Part shown: in pieces, positions 1 to 13,623 of the stretch
Layout of the letters: each line of letters begins with the position of its first letter
Numbering within the stretch: the first letter of the stretch is position 1
Assembly (NCBI GenBank): GCA_020055645.1
Contig: CM034549.1
Coordinates: 25,689,930 to 25,753,929, forward strand
Length of the DNA stretch: 64,000 nt
Source: Tomocerus qinae
Lineage: Eukaryota; Arthropoda; Collembola; Entomobryomorpha; Tomoceridae
Reading direction: 5' to 3'
Translations under genes and position numbers: made by a program
Notes under the pieces: model-generated
The model's input: the letters and a program-made list of their open reading frames with translations, nothing else
Told to the model about the DNA's origin: nothing
Database searches by the model: none

Positions 1-498
1 TCTATGAAACATTTTCAATTAGCCCCTTAATTAATTATCAAATTAATCAAGTAAATATTACTAAAACCAATAATATTGCATTTGGTATCGTCAAATTAAA
101 ATTGATTTGAAGGCAATTTAATTGCAATTAATTTCTCAATCGGCAATTAAGACCTATTAATGCCCACATTGGTTGAATCTAACTCTGATTGGTGAAAACT
201 TATCAATTAGTAACAACAATCATCAGCTGCTAAGCTATTTCATACTTTGGCACTGAATTTTATTCAAAATCTACACATGAAATTTAAACGAAACAACTTT
301 TAACATTTTTTACCATTTTTACCACTTTTTAGGTAGTGGTATTTAACGTTAAACACCACTAAAAACCACTTACCACTGGTAAGTGGTAAATGGTATTTTG
401 TACACTGGACATAAGGTACCAGTTTTGGTACTCATATTGTATCCAACTTGAAAGATTAATGCATGTTATTTTCTAGCCATTCTGTTTAAGAGACTAAC
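1..498. other. AT-rich non-coding stretch, probable intron of the acyltransferase gene
   Basis: Follows the exon-4 donor of the minus-strand acyltransferase gene. I see no convincing exon. Positions about 300-400 carry a low-complexity run of short 'taccact/agtggta' motifs in both orientations. Confidence 0.4.
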
Positions 499-2077
499 CT
501 GGAAAATTATTTACACAGCCGGAAATCATGGATCCAGGAAAGCACTTATCTATGAGAAACGGTGGCAATGCTCCTATTAATGGTAGAATAAGAGATGAAC
601 CCAGGACGGCTGTAGATTTCTTAACTTTCAGAACAACATTCTCTATAGCTCTCAACCGTTTGACAGAATCAGAAATTCCAATAGGTAGAACCATGTTCAC
701 TACACTCCTGCAATATCCAGCAAATAGTTAGCAAACGATAGTGTAATACTTCCTAAGAAATCATTTGGTTCTTAATTTTTAAACTTAAAAATAAAAAAAA
801 ATTAGTTATTACGCATGTACTCTCAGCTTGGAAAGAGGATGACCCGGCAAAGGGCCGGGGCAGCAAAATCCCATAGACGTAGGAATTCTCATTTCGTGTT
901 CCAACATCATTCGCCGAAGACCTGAAGAAACATCATTTATTTTTAGTACTTTTGAGCATAATTTACTAGCAAATCATGCAATATATCCACAACAAAACTG
1001 AGCAGATAAATCGCGAAAAATCAAAATTACCTCCGATAAAACCGGCCGTAATTACGGCATTGAACGACACATTATGATTCCTTCTAATATCTTTGATTAA
1101 GCCAGTAGGTAAGAGTATAGGTTTGGTTCCTACATGATTGTCAGGCGACAAATTTTTGCCATCTCTAAAACCACTATCTGTTTTGCCCATTGTTATTGTC
1201 GGCACATGAAGAAGGTCATAAGGAATACGAATAACAAGTGATAAATAAAAAAGGAATTGCCGTAAAATGTTTCGTTTAAAAAATGTTGGAACTGTGACAT
1301 TGTTTGGATCTGGTTCTTGTAGTGCCATAAATAATAGGTTGAATATTCCATATCCATCTGAAAAGTAAATATCAAAACAAAGTTAGCAGTTGATACTTTA
1401 GATATGAAAATATATCACGAAATATATTTCAAGCCACCCGTGACACAATGATGAGTTCGAAAATAGACAACAGAATGCTCCGAATCTTCAGGGTGAGATT
1501 TTACATTTGGTAAGACAACAAATTCCCACGGACATCGATAAGCCGGGTGTTGTTTGGTCCCCAGATAAGCCTCTATGTCAGCTGCATCTTCATCAGTGTA
1601 AACTTTTCCTAGTTCTGGCAATGTGTAATAGTTTACGTGATTGGTAATATTGAATTGCTCCTCCACCGGTTTCCATACATAAAATCCTCCGAATTTGACA
1701 GGATATTGTTGTAATTCAGGATATTTCAAAGAACCATCTTCATTTTTTGCACAAATCAATCTTTCGAATACAAGAGTCCGTGCTTCTTCGATATCCACTA
1801 TTCCGTCCACTTTCATGGAAATCACAGTTGTGTTTTGAGTATTTCCGTAGATATCGTCGTAAGATGCCATAGTGGAGTTTCCACATGCTAGAATCTTTCC
1901 AAGATCTTTACGAAAATGTTTTACATACAAACCAAGACAGTATCGGTATAGATAAATAGGAGAAAACAATATTACAAGTATAGGCAACAAGAAAATCAGT
2001 AAAATTGATGAAATAAGTGTCCAAATTTCTAGTAGAAATAATTTAATTCTTCTCCAAATTTGGAACGCCATCTCCAC
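499..2077 (-). CDS. WSD-like acyltransferase (wax ester synthase/DGAT family), partial at 3' end
   Basis: Four exons read on the minus strand: 2077-1438, 1357-1031, 921-813 and 707-499. All junctions are GT-AG and the phases agree (1, 1, 2, 1), giving 428 residues before the gene leaves the window. An N-terminal hydrophobic segment (about residues 10-45) suggests membrane anchoring. The family's catalytic HHxxxDG motif lies at residues 209-215 and is assembled across intron 1: exon 1 ends HHCVT plus one base, exon 2 supplies the rest of Asp and then Gly-Tyr-Gly. Later matches to the family are NAVITAGF, the SMGF...PLPGHPLSKLR stretch, and VLPIGISDSVKRL followed by NNFPG. Family enzymes esterify fatty alcohols or diacylglycerol with acyl-CoA, making wax esters or triacylglycerol at ER membranes; that substrate choice is inferred. 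Exon 4 ends in a GTTAGT donor, so the C-terminus is encoded left of position 1 or in AT-rich DNA where I see no exon. Start chosen at the first ATG (2077); a second in-frame ATG is two codons on. Confidence 0.8.
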
Positions 2078-2885
2078 ATGTCACCTGACTGATTATATCA
2101 GGATCAAAACCACAACACTTTCTTATCCCTGGCCTTTAAAGTAATAACATTTATTTCAATAGATGCTAACATATCAATCAAAAGCCACTCTGGGAATATT
2201 TTATACATAGATATTCTTTGTCTATGGGGAATCTGCTAGACATTACTCCATAAACAATTCTTACCGTCTTTAAGAGGATGAGACTATTCACACAGTATTA
2301 AATGGGATGGAAAGTATAGCTTTACTGTGGTATCATTCGATTCAATGCTACAGCTACGGATCTTCATTTCAACTATGCTATGTCAAGTTCAATGGGAAAT
2401 ACTATAATTCCTGACTACTTAATTGTACTTATTTTCCTATAACGTGTACATAGATTATACGCACAAGAAAAATAAATTACTACTTCGCCCATAACAAGGA
2501 ATCTGGAGTTGCCCTTGAAATTTACATTTAGCCATGATACGTGAGATTCAATAGAAGCATATTAATTTAGCGGAATAAGGGATTACAAGTACTACATATA
2601 TAATACTTAAGTTCTAAAGATACTGTCTACTTTTCCAGAACAGAATCAGATTTCCTATTGACTTGTTTCAAAATTATTTACGATAAATAATTACTTAGAG
2701 TTTCTTTTTTGAATTTCCACTGCATTGCTTTTTAATAGTAATAAGTAAATGTATTTTAACACACGTCAATTAACATGATGGACAAATATGACACAGTTAT
2801 TGTATTTGTATTATAACATAATGTTTAAGTAGTTTAGAAATTTCGTTTGTAATGTATTTTTATATTGTCAGAATTGTTGTGCACT
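2078..2885. other. Intergenic spacer between two minus-strand genes
   Basis: AT-rich, with no supported coding exon. It should hold the 3' UTR of the SPAG17-like gene and the promoter of the acyltransferase gene; neither can be delimited by eye. Confidence 0.5.
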
Positions 2886-5800
2886 TTAAAAATGAAAACT
2901 AAGAACTTTTCCTTGAGATTGCTCATACAGGTGCATATCTTCCAAGTTTTGTTCGATAAGTTGCTGCTTTATAAACTTTTGTCGTTTTCTCTCGTCTTCG
3001 AATTTGTCATCATCCATTTCATAAGTTTTATAGATTCCCATCTGGTTTTCCACAGTTTTTCCATAACACGTTGACGCTGAAATCAGTATGTTCTGTAATG
3101 TTTCGTCAATTTGAGGAATTTCCAGGAAATTACGGACGATAATTGCTTTATTCCGAGTACATAATTCAACATGCTCTTTGTTTGCGATCTTAGGCTTTTC
3201 TCCATCGCCAATATTGTAAATGCCTGCAAAAGAGTCTTTGATTATCCTTTTCCTTACATTATAAATTAAAATGTGCTATAAATTGCTTTCCCTAACCATC
3301 AATATCTAAGACATCTTCGGGATACTCGCCAAGACTCTCTTCGTTTCCAAAGTAAGTGCTTTGAAACTTCGGTTGTTGAGGCTGGGCTTTCTTGTCCTGG
3401 GGCTGGAACTGGGACTGAGACTTCTTGTCCTTTTTAGTCTCCCCGGAAGTAGCAGCTATGCCTTTATTTTCGTCGGTATTTTCTTCAAAAGTACTATCAT
3501 CAGACAATTTTTTAGTGTGCGTACTTTTATGTTTAGCAGTTTCTTTTTTCTTCTTCTTGTCCTTTCTCGTGTCTTTGCTTTTCCTTGCAAGATCTTTCTT
3601 TTTCGATTTGTCTGCAGGTAAGAAAATATTTGTTTAATAAATGTATATGTTATTGTTTGGTGTTCGGAATTGCAACTGCTACATATTGTTAATACTCAAA
3701 TTATTTTTACCTTCGCCCAGTCCTCCACTAGAAGTTGCATCAACCACTCGTTCATCATCGGCATCAACTTCTTCTTCTTCGTGGTGCTGATGATGTTGAT
3801 GGTGTTCATGTCCATGTGGATGTGGATAGCTCCCATGACTCTTACTAACTTGTTCTTCAGTTTTCGCCTCTGCCATTTCAAGCGATTCTCTTTTCGTATC
3901 GTGAGAATGCAATGATTCTGGCTGTAAGGAATCTGGACTTTTTAAAGTAGGTTTTCTAGAAAGAAACCTTGTTTTGGGGTCGGTCCAAAACCTGGGTCGC
4001 TTTGTATGTGCAGTGGATAATACGTAACCAAACCACCGAAGATCCTCAGGTCTCGCAATGTGCAGCTGTTTGTTATTCAAAATTCTAGGTCTGAACATTG
4101 GTTCTCGGTAGGAAGTCTGCCACATCCCATTTGGTTTCTCACTTGTATTGACGGGTTCCATAATGGTAATAAATTTCCTCGGAGGGACATTTGGTAGCGA
4201 GTCAATCACAACAACGGATTCTCTATTAGATCTAACTTTTTGTAGAACGGAGTCGACTTCCTGTTGCTTTATGAATTGATACCCTGAAAGATCTCTTTTC
4301 ACGACGAAAATCTTTGTTTTTGGCAGTTTGCCACAATCACCAATTTTACCTTGTCTGAAAGCAGAGATTCTTTTGCTTAATTTTATTAGATTTTCGCTAG
4401 ATGTAGATGGCAGTATCCCTGGTAAGAAGGCCTGTGACTGGGGTTGTTTGAATGTGCTCAATAAACTGTCGGTGGATACGCACATTTCTTTTTGAAACCG
4501 ATCGCTCTTTGTTACAGTTTTATCTCCGAAAACGGTAATAGCAAACCGGTTGTCCCAAGAGTCTACAGATTTGCAGAATGTCCAAGTGTCCGTAAACTGT
4601 AAGAATTCTTCTACCTCCAGTCTAATTTGTTCAGCTTTGTTCTGAGCTTCATTTAATTTTCGTTTTCTGTCCGTAGCTGCATCGGTTCCGTGTGAAGAAC
4701 TTAAATTTCCTTCATTTTCTTCATTAATTTCCTCTTCTCCATAGTGTTGTGTTTTTCTGCGATGTACATCTTCTTTTGAATCATGATATACACTTTTATT
4801 CGAACTCTTCCTGCTGTGGTTCTCCATTGTTGTTCTAGAAGTTTTTTCTTTGTCTACTTTATCAAATATTTCACTTTCAATGCTAGTTACACTTGGTGCC
4901 GACAGCCGAGCATCTAAATTTGGCTCAGGCTCTATAGGCTCCGGTGTTATAACGAGAGTATCTTTTGATGCTTCTGCAACAACAGTTTCTGGAATGATAA
5001 GATTGTGAAACAATTTCACAGCTGTAACATTTGGGATCTTTTTGTCTCCGCAATTTCCTGCTGCACACGAAGGGTAACTGAGTAGAGCTCTATTTCTATC
5101 AACATCCAATGTGTAATCATCAGAAGTCCCCACTTTAATCCCTCCGTCTGCAAAGATTCGAACCCATTCACCTTGTGGCAATTTCAAATGAACGTTCCCA
5201 GAAAGACTATTGAAAAGAACCGTTGCATAATTCGGATGTTCTACCATGGTTTTCATTCCGACAAATACCCAATCTTCGAATTCTTCCACCTGTATTAATT
5301 ATTTTCTTTAGTAACTCAAAAATATAAACTAAAATATCAGTGATGTTTTTTGAATTTACAGGATCTTTCATGATGATCATTCTTGTCGTAAATCGTGTGC
5401 CATCTGGATAGTGACCTGATAAATTGGTAAATATAATACGAACAATATTACTCCCGGAAAAGTCTCTACTAACTAATCATATTTAGAAAATTTAATATGC
5501 TCACAAATAACAGTTCCATCATGACGATGCAGATAAATGACACCATCCTGCCGTCGACGAAATGTCTGTGCCAAATTATAGATGCAATATTTTATCAAGT
5601 CGAAATCAGTTCTATTAAAATGAAGCATATTACCTCTCCCCCTGGAAGCTGACCTCCAGAAAATAAAAACAACGGATTGTGATAAAACTTAGTTCCTTTA
5701 GAAATTTTCCAATATTCGCCAGTTGGCAAAATGACATCCCCTTCGAAAACTTTTACTGCGGTTGCTTTTGTGAATATTCTGCGTATATTGTTCTTTTCTC

Positions 5801-8800
5801 GGTTTACACTAAAATATTTTTATGCAATTCATTTATCGATTCAATTAGAATATCATCAGGTGATCAAAATACTAAATAATTTGGTAGATTTACTTGGCAG
5901 AAACTTCTTTAATGGATGTAGTAACTCCTCGAGCATTGATTATCTGAATTGTGGAGTTCATCATAAACTTGACAACAGATCCATTTCCTGTATAATAGCG
6001 ACTTGATTCAACCAAAGATGTAGCGGAGCCTTTATCCGCATACCATTGTTTTATTTCACGATTCAATGGGGGACCATGTGCATCTGCTACCTGAATAACG
6101 AGACCAGATGGAAATGTGACTTTAAATGAGTGCACTAACGGACTGAGAATTTTCACTGCGTCATCCCAAGTGTGAGCATAAAATGATTTTTTCCTTTTGC
6201 CAGCAACTTCTTCATCGCTCTCTTCACTTGCCGGGTAAATCCATTCCCCAGTCAAATCTTCTTGGAAATCGACAATTTCATGAGGGTGATGATGACCTTC
6301 ATATTCATTTTCAGCCTCCGTTTCAATATCCTTATCCTTCTGTACATGCTCAATACCAGAACTGCGACTTTTATTAGCATCTTTTTCATGTTTCGCTACG
6401 TGGCTAACAGATACTTTTGCCGCTTTGTCTTTGTCCTTCGCTTTCTTTTTCTCAGCCTTTTCCTTACTTTTCTCATCTTTCTTTTTGTCTTTTTTACCTT
6501 TCTTCCCCTCCAAATTTTTTTTGGAATCATCTTCGGCTAATTTTATTGAATCTGTTTTCTCATCCATGGGTGCATGCAGTTCGGGTTCACCTTCAACATC
6601 CTCATCTGCTTCGAGAGCTTCAGGATCAGCATCTTGACCATCACTAGGAACGATATCATCTTCAGGCAACTTCACCAGGTCATCTTGAACAGCTTCTGCT
6701 GTTCCCAATGGTGTTTGCTCTTGTGTAGATAAATGTCGTTTTTTCTTTTGATGATCGGGTCTCTTCAGCTCAGCCATCTCGTCGGCAAACACAACTTTAT
6801 CGTAATTAAACTTTCTCGTGTGTGTTTTTGTTTTCAAGCAATAGCGAATGTAAGGTGCAGCCTCCTTAGCTCTTTGGTCTTGAAAAGCAAAAATCGTTCC
6901 ATTACTGTGCACCATGTGAAAATATGGAATGACAACATAAGATTCCGTGGACAAGTCCAAGTCGTGAGGGATATAGTACGGGTAAAAGAATGATTGATGA
7001 CCATTTTTAGTAATGCTTAGTTGCATCATTCTGTATTCCGGCTCAATCGTTGCTATCTCATACTGTATAATCGATCCATCCAATGGAAACATATGATATG
7101 TGTCCACCGCAGTGATGATCATTCGTTTTCCCAAATCGTAGCAGTGAAATAATTTTGTTTTCCTCTCTCGACGAGGATGTTTTATTCCATGGGAATCCCT
7201 AAGAGCATCAGCAAAATTGAAACTTTGTCTCTTACTGTTGTTTTTATTCTTTGATTTATCTTTGTTAGCGTCAATAGCCGTCGGGTCTTCTTCTTCCAAT
7301 GGCTTCTTTGTCGCATCCTTATCGTCACTTATTTCCTTCGTCTCCTTTTTTGCCTCTTCCGGTGACACTTTGCTCTCCTTTTTCTCCTTCTTTTCTTCCT
7401 TGCTAGTATTCTTCTTGTCAACAACACTTTTCTTGCCCTTTTTCTTTTTCTCATCACTTGCTGGAGGTGCTTCTTCTTTTTTCTCCGATTCTGGTTTTGA
7501 CTTTTTACTTCCTTTTGAAGTTACATCGATCTCTTCCAATTTTTTCTTTGCAGCATTAATCCTATGCGCATAATTTTTTTCCATTCTGATACGTTCCAAT
7601 TCCTCTGCTTTTCTTTCCTGTGCCATTCTTCTTTTCATAACCTTTTCTTTAATACTTGGTGCTAATATCCATTGATCCTGCAAAATACAAAAATTTATAA
7701 TACCTTCCTACCCTTTAAACAGACAAAATACTTCATTACAATAAATGACATACTTCGGGAACAATTTTCATAAGTGTATCAGCACTGAATGAGTCTACAA
7801 CTTCGACCCCTTTTTTCTGTTCCAGCTGCATTATCCAATGAAGAACCTCTTCATCGTTTATCGTGTACTCTGCAATACAATTTTAATCATAAACAATTTG
7901 CAATCAAATTGTATTTAATTTATCCTTACCAAGAAAATGCTGAAGTCCAGGAAGCGTGTGTATTTTCGACACAAAATTAGAATCTGATTGTAAGGAATGT
8001 GGTGTCGGATTGTTAAATATGAACAGGACTGTATCATAAAAGGGGCAATACATCCGCTGCAGAGAAAGATAATCTCCGATAGCTTCACTCAGCACTTGTA
8101 TCATTTGCATGGGAAGATATTCCTCAACATAATTCCAATCTTTAAGCTGCCCAATCATCATTCCTTCTCCAGCTGCTGTAGTCAATCCTTTACAGTCTAA
8201 ATAAGTTTCCACCCACCTGGTAAGATCTAATGCTCCATTATTACTAATGGTCAACAAAGCCGGGCATTCCAATAGAGTTTTGAAAGTCGAGAAATCATTG
8301 AGATCTTTATAATAGTCCCCATCGCATGAAATAAATCTTTTGGATTTCTCTCCAGTAGATCCAAATATTCCGAATTTATTCGTTTGTTGTGGTTCGGCAG
8401 TTGCAGGAGGAGTTCCTGTAATTTCCACACCTGGCTTGTTTTCTGCATAATATTCACCCTCTTCCTCTTCTGTGAAATCCTTTTCTAAACCTGGGACATT
8501 CGACAATTTTCTGTTTTCGGTTTCTCCAACTTGAGATTTCTTCCTGTTTTCTCCTCCCGATGCCTCCGATTCTCTTCGACCGTCACCTGAAGCTGGTTCC
8601 TCTATTGAGTTCTTTTTTCCGGATTTTGTTTCGTCTTTTGACACTCGTCTATTACCTTCACTTTCTAATGGAATAATGATTCTTAAATTAATAATCCCTG
8701 AAAATTAGGTCGAAAATTAACTTCTGTATATCTGACCTTCTGTAGCATCTGATTTTCGTTTTCTATCGTTGAATTCTTCATCTTCTCCATCAAACTCTTC

Positions 8801-11800
8801 CAGTTCACCGTAATATAGATACTCTTCGTCATTTATATCGCTCTGTGATTCAGGTGTGTCTGCTTTGAAATGTTTCGTCTGACCCAACTCTGAAATTGTC
8901 ATTTCATTTGCACTTCCAGTTGGGGCCAAAATGAAGTGCAGGGCATCTTCTTCATCGATGGTGAGATAATTGTGGTCAGATAATAGCTTAGTTCCTGGAA
9001 TGTAATGTATATCCGCACCTGGACCATGTGTGTTAATTAAAAGTGACAATGGAACGGGAAGCGAAGTTTTTTTCGCTGCTGCTCGTGCCTTCTCTTTTTC
9101 TTCAGCTAATTTCTGAAGATGCGTTTCCACTCCAGCCGTCATGAGAAGATGAAGGATGAAAAACATATCTATGAATACACCCATGTCAAAGTTTTTTGCA
9201 CATTAGAACAATTTGAATTGCCAAATCTGTATATTCTAATGGAAATTCTACCATAAAACAGATACTTATGCTAAGTATATAAATTCGATAGTTTCGAACA
9301 GTTTCTTCAACTCACCATCAATTCGAATAGTGTCCGGAGGTAGAAAATACATGAAGTGATTTAGATTTCCTAGTAACTTCATGTAAAGACCTTTGTTAAA
9401 TTCCGGTAAATCTTGCCATAAAATACTCTCTAGACGATGAAAATCTCCAGTTACTTGACTAGAGGCCAGGTGAGATCCGAAAGTTTCTAACACAATTTGT
9501 TAAATGACAATTACACCAAAATGCATCGCCATTAATTCATTTCATTCGAAAATCGTTATTTGCATAATCATTTCACCTGATAGATGTGCGGTTCTCATGC
9601 TGGCGTAGTCACCATTCCTTATGAACTTTGGTTTAAAGAAGGTGGGTTTTCCCATACTCTTTTTTGATGAAGTGGTTGAAACCCCTGTAATTGTTGACTT
9701 GGAATCTGAACCTCCTTTCTTTAATGCAGTTATTCCCCATTGTGGTCCGATATTTATTTTCAATTCTTCTGAAATTTCCTCTTTTGGTTTTTCTAGTGAA
9801 TCTTCTTCGAAACCAACATTTTCCATTGCCTTTAGTATAAAAGTAGAACAAAAAATCATTGAAATATTTTCAAATATTTAGAGGAAACATTAGAAATGAA
9901 GATTAAGAATTTACTTGCTCAACCATGCACTCCATTATAATCGGTACTGTAATACACTCTGCTGGAACTTGTCTTACAAGCCGTTCGTACAGAACGTGAG
10001 GTATTTCAGCTTCTATTGGAGTAATTTGCCTGACATAAACTGCTTGTTTGTACTCTTGAAACCAATCTAGTAAAACGTGCATTTCGTAAATTCGTTGAGC
10101 TGCTTCGTCGAATATTTGAGTAGCAAAAATTCCTTGACCTTCTGGAGTGTCTAGCCCAATTTCTGGCTGAAATTCGGTTCATTTTGCAAAAATAAATTTT
10201 ATAATTGTCAAAATATTCAAAAAAGGAAATAGGAATTGAAAATACTGCTACAAAAGTCGGAGATAATTTTAACAAGGTATTTACTTTTCAAAATATTACT
10301 ACTAGGTACTCACTTTCGGAAGTGGACAGTTGAGGAGTGCTATATCGTGAAGGCACGACTGCAGAGGAGCATTATTAATTAACGCTGCCAACTCCATCCA
10401 GAATTGGGTAATTACGGCATTAGGTTGTCTAAAATTGATAACACTTATTTTTACCTGAGTCAGTAGAGTGAATAGCGAGTTATCTATGTTTATTACCTTT
10501 TGAAAGCGTTTGAATTTCTTCTTTGAATTATGTTAACATAATCAGGAAGGACGTTCTTAGGAATAAACGTTCCTGCTATATTCTCTTCAATGTCATAGAT
10601 GCTAAAATTCTTTTTTTCTTGCTCGTTGTTAGTTACGAGTAATATACCATTTACAGGAACACCTGCGATTGTAAAATTATGCAAAATCAAGGGAAACTAT
10701 CTCAAAAGCTGTAGCCGTAGATCAGATGGGTATATAACAATTTTTACCAATTTTTTTCAGTTCCGGTAACAATCTAGGATTGTAAAATCCCTGAAGAATG
10801 ACATACAGTTTAGAGCCATTAACTGGTACATCATCTGCAATAATTTGGTCAAATGTTTTCACAAATAATGTGTTTGAAGTGCAAATCATCTCATTGTGGC
10901 TTTTAATTCATTGTCATACCTATTTGCTCCAAGAATGGCATTGGAATTTCGCCTCGTTTTTTCATTGAACCTGTATAGACAGAAGACGGCGGCTCCGTTT
11001 CTTTTGTTGGTTCGGCGGAGGGATTAACAGCAGATTTATTCTCCTTCTTATTGTCTTTTATGCCTTTTTTCGTCGGTGTCTCTACAGTGCCATCGTCGTC
11101 TGTTTCTTTCATGCCTGCTTTCAGTGGGGATGAAATAGGAGAGAGTCGCTGCAAAACATCTTTGGATCTGGCACCCAAATTGTCATTTTCCTGAATAAAA
11201 GTATCAAAAAGGCGATCAAACACTATAATATACCGATTAAGTGTATAATGTAAAAGAATATTTAGTACATATCATACCTTAATATTCTTAAAAGCAGCTT
11301 CATTATCCACAGTACTTTTACACTGGATAAGACAGAATTTAATTGCCTCAGCCCAAAGATCCATCCGTCCTAAATGAGTATCTTCGTCTTCACCAGGCTC
11401 TCGCATTTGAGATGTAGTCATGAACTGGAATACTTTCTATAGGCATTTACAGAAAATAACGCTTTCATGAGTATTACCTTTACTATCACTAACTCAACAG
11501 GTACTACAGTACTTCAACGCAACGCACGAATCTGAAAGAATATTATTTTCATATCTAACATCCATTTATTTTTCACTTACGGCTGCGATTTCTTCTCCCT
11601 TGAGTGCAATGAATCTTTTTCGAACTCCAGTGTTAATTGCCTGATAAAGGAAATCTGTGTACTCCGTCAAGTCTGCTGATTCTTCTGCTACTAATACAAC
11701 GCAGCAAGAAAATCCATCCTGAATTTCAAGATTTGTAAATATAATAGATTCTTAAGGGTTCTTCTAGGTAATTAATCTCTGAAATGTTTTTGTTTTATTG

Positions 11801-12189
11801 ATTACCGTGCTAAGATCTGCATCTTTGACCTTTTGACTATTCCACTCTAAAGGAATTCCTAAGAATTTGACACTCGTAGATTTCCTTAAAAGTTTTCCAC
11901 TCTGTTGTGTTGAATTGGTGTTTGCAGTGACTCCTCTGATTGCCTCCTCGTCTTTAGATTTTGCCGACGCAGATAGTTTACGGGGTTTCTGGAATGTCGA
12001 CGGTGGTGGTTTCCCAAGTCCCAATGGTTTAAGATTGGTAGCTGGTGTTAGGCTCGACCTCCCTTCCTGTTTAGCACCTCCTGGAGAGTCTTTCCCAGGT
12101 GACTTTTTATCTTTCGCTGGTTTTGGGGGTTTCTTTTCTTTTCCATCGCTGTTGTCCCCACCTCCTCCTTTTTTATCTTTGATACCCAT
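2886..12189 (-). CDS. SPAG17: SPAG17/PF6-like ciliary central-apparatus protein
   Basis: Twenty-one coding exons on the minus strand: 12189-11806, 11718-11581, 11531-11478, 11436-11278, 11222-10920, 10834-10748, 10662-10497, 10428-10314, 10166-9915, 9829-9577, 9486-9316, 9129-8737, 8664-7930, 7869-7754, 7677-5894, 5808-5634, 5565-5505, 5415-5360, 5289-3711, 3611-3297 and 3223-2886. Phases agree everywhere except between exons 4 and 5. The product is about 2,540 aa, near the size of vertebrate SPAG17. Family signs are a Lys-rich N-terminus, a very long Lys/Glu-rich middle (exon at 7677-5894), and in the C-terminal half repeated 'DGTV / HPDGTRFTT'-type and 'LPTGEYWKISKGT' motifs, plus GEWVRIFADGGIKVGT. 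In other eukaryotes SPAG17 (PF6 in Chlamydomonas) builds the C1a projection of the axonemal central pair, so sperm or cilia expression is expected. Two oddities near the 5' end (an in-frame TGA at 11516-11514 and a one-base phase mismatch at 11278/11222) are listed as a finding. Start is the only in-frame ATG of exon 1. Confidence 0.85.
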
Positions 12190-13623
12190 TGCGATTTTCT
12201 AAACCTTATGCTTAATACGATACACTTTTATTTTTTTGCTACTTCTCTGACACTTGTCGCAACAGTCCCATGCTTTTGCATCAGAGTTCATCAGAATAAC
12301 CTTTAGCCATTTAATTTTGTTCTGAAGCTTCAACATTTCGATATTTGGATTTCGAAAATTTTTAATAATTCTAAGTATTTATGGCAACTAAAAATTGAAG
12401 TGCGGACATCGAGAAAGTAATACATGATGACGATGAAACATCTTCGCAATATTATGAGGATGAAAGAGAAGGATTACGAATTTACGATTATGACCACCTC
12501 GTAATATTTTTATCCTCAGTTTACTTCTATCAAGTCAGACACATTCAAAGAATAAAGGAAAAATGGTGCATGCAATAAATTCAAAATTGTGAAGATATGA
12601 TGGGCAATTGACATGGGATTCATGGGATACATAAATTTAGCATAAAATGCCATAATTCACTAACGATGCAATTAAATGCACAATGATTTCACATGCCTCT
12701 GTTCTTTTAGGGTCTTTAGTACCATAATCTTTAGCTTATAAGATTCTACTTAGTAGAGCAGTAATGCTATGAGAAAAACACCTTGATAACTTGATAGTCA
12801 GACTCAGAGCATTACTAATCAGGTCATCAATTTCCTCATGGTGTCTCATATGAGATTTCGATTCACACGGGATTCATGGCATGCAGTTAATTAAAATGTT
12901 CAAAACGTTATTTTGCATTTGCAAAGGATTCATTTTATTTCTGTAAAACAATTAAACATTAATTACATGTTTTCCTCCAAAGACCCCTTCGGCTTTTTAA
13001 GGTTGATTTCAAATTCAAAGTTAAGATATATATAATTAACGTAATACAAAATCCAAACCAAAAAAGTAATTAATTATTCATAATAATAGATAATAAAAAA
13101 CAAAGCGATTACAGTTGGTGCATTTCCTTAGTAGGTAGTAGGTATTACACAGTAACAACTTGAATACTTAAATAACAAAAGAGCTCAGGATTCAGAAGTG
13201 TCGGAATGAATCCACCGGCGTAGACTAGAATATTCCTTTGGATGTAGATATGCAAATGTAAAGTAAATACAAAAATCTTATAATGAACCTAACCTTCCTT
13301 CAGAAACATTTTGCAATAGAAACCACAATGCTACACAGTATTACAATTTGGCTACACCGTTGAATCCATACCTTCACCATGTATTATAACAAACCATTAT
13401 ATCTACTTATGCGTGGTGGCTGTATCCATAACCGGTTCAGTTCCTTCTCCTTGAATCTTTCTTAATTATATACCACAGACATCAAAAGTGTCGTGTTTTG
13501 CTGTTTATCTTGTCCAAAAAGGTTTAGCTACGTGGAATATTGTTGAACTTCTTTGTGATCTTAAAGTATAGTTGTCGAGTGTTGGCGTTGGCGCATCTTT
13601 CAATTCCTTCCTGTTGTTAGAAT
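12190..13623. other. Gene-poor DNA with the SPAG17-like promoter and 3' UTR of the next gene
   Basis: No coding exon seen. The left part should contain the promoter and 5' UTR of the SPAG17-like gene. The part right of about 13,500 may be 3' UTR of the small gene ending at 13624. Confidence 0.4.

Noticed and set aside
1415..1440. Apparent loss of the catalytic Asp in the acyltransferase (HHCVTGG)
   Set aside because: An intronic read-through; splicing at 1437/1358 restores HHCVTDG.
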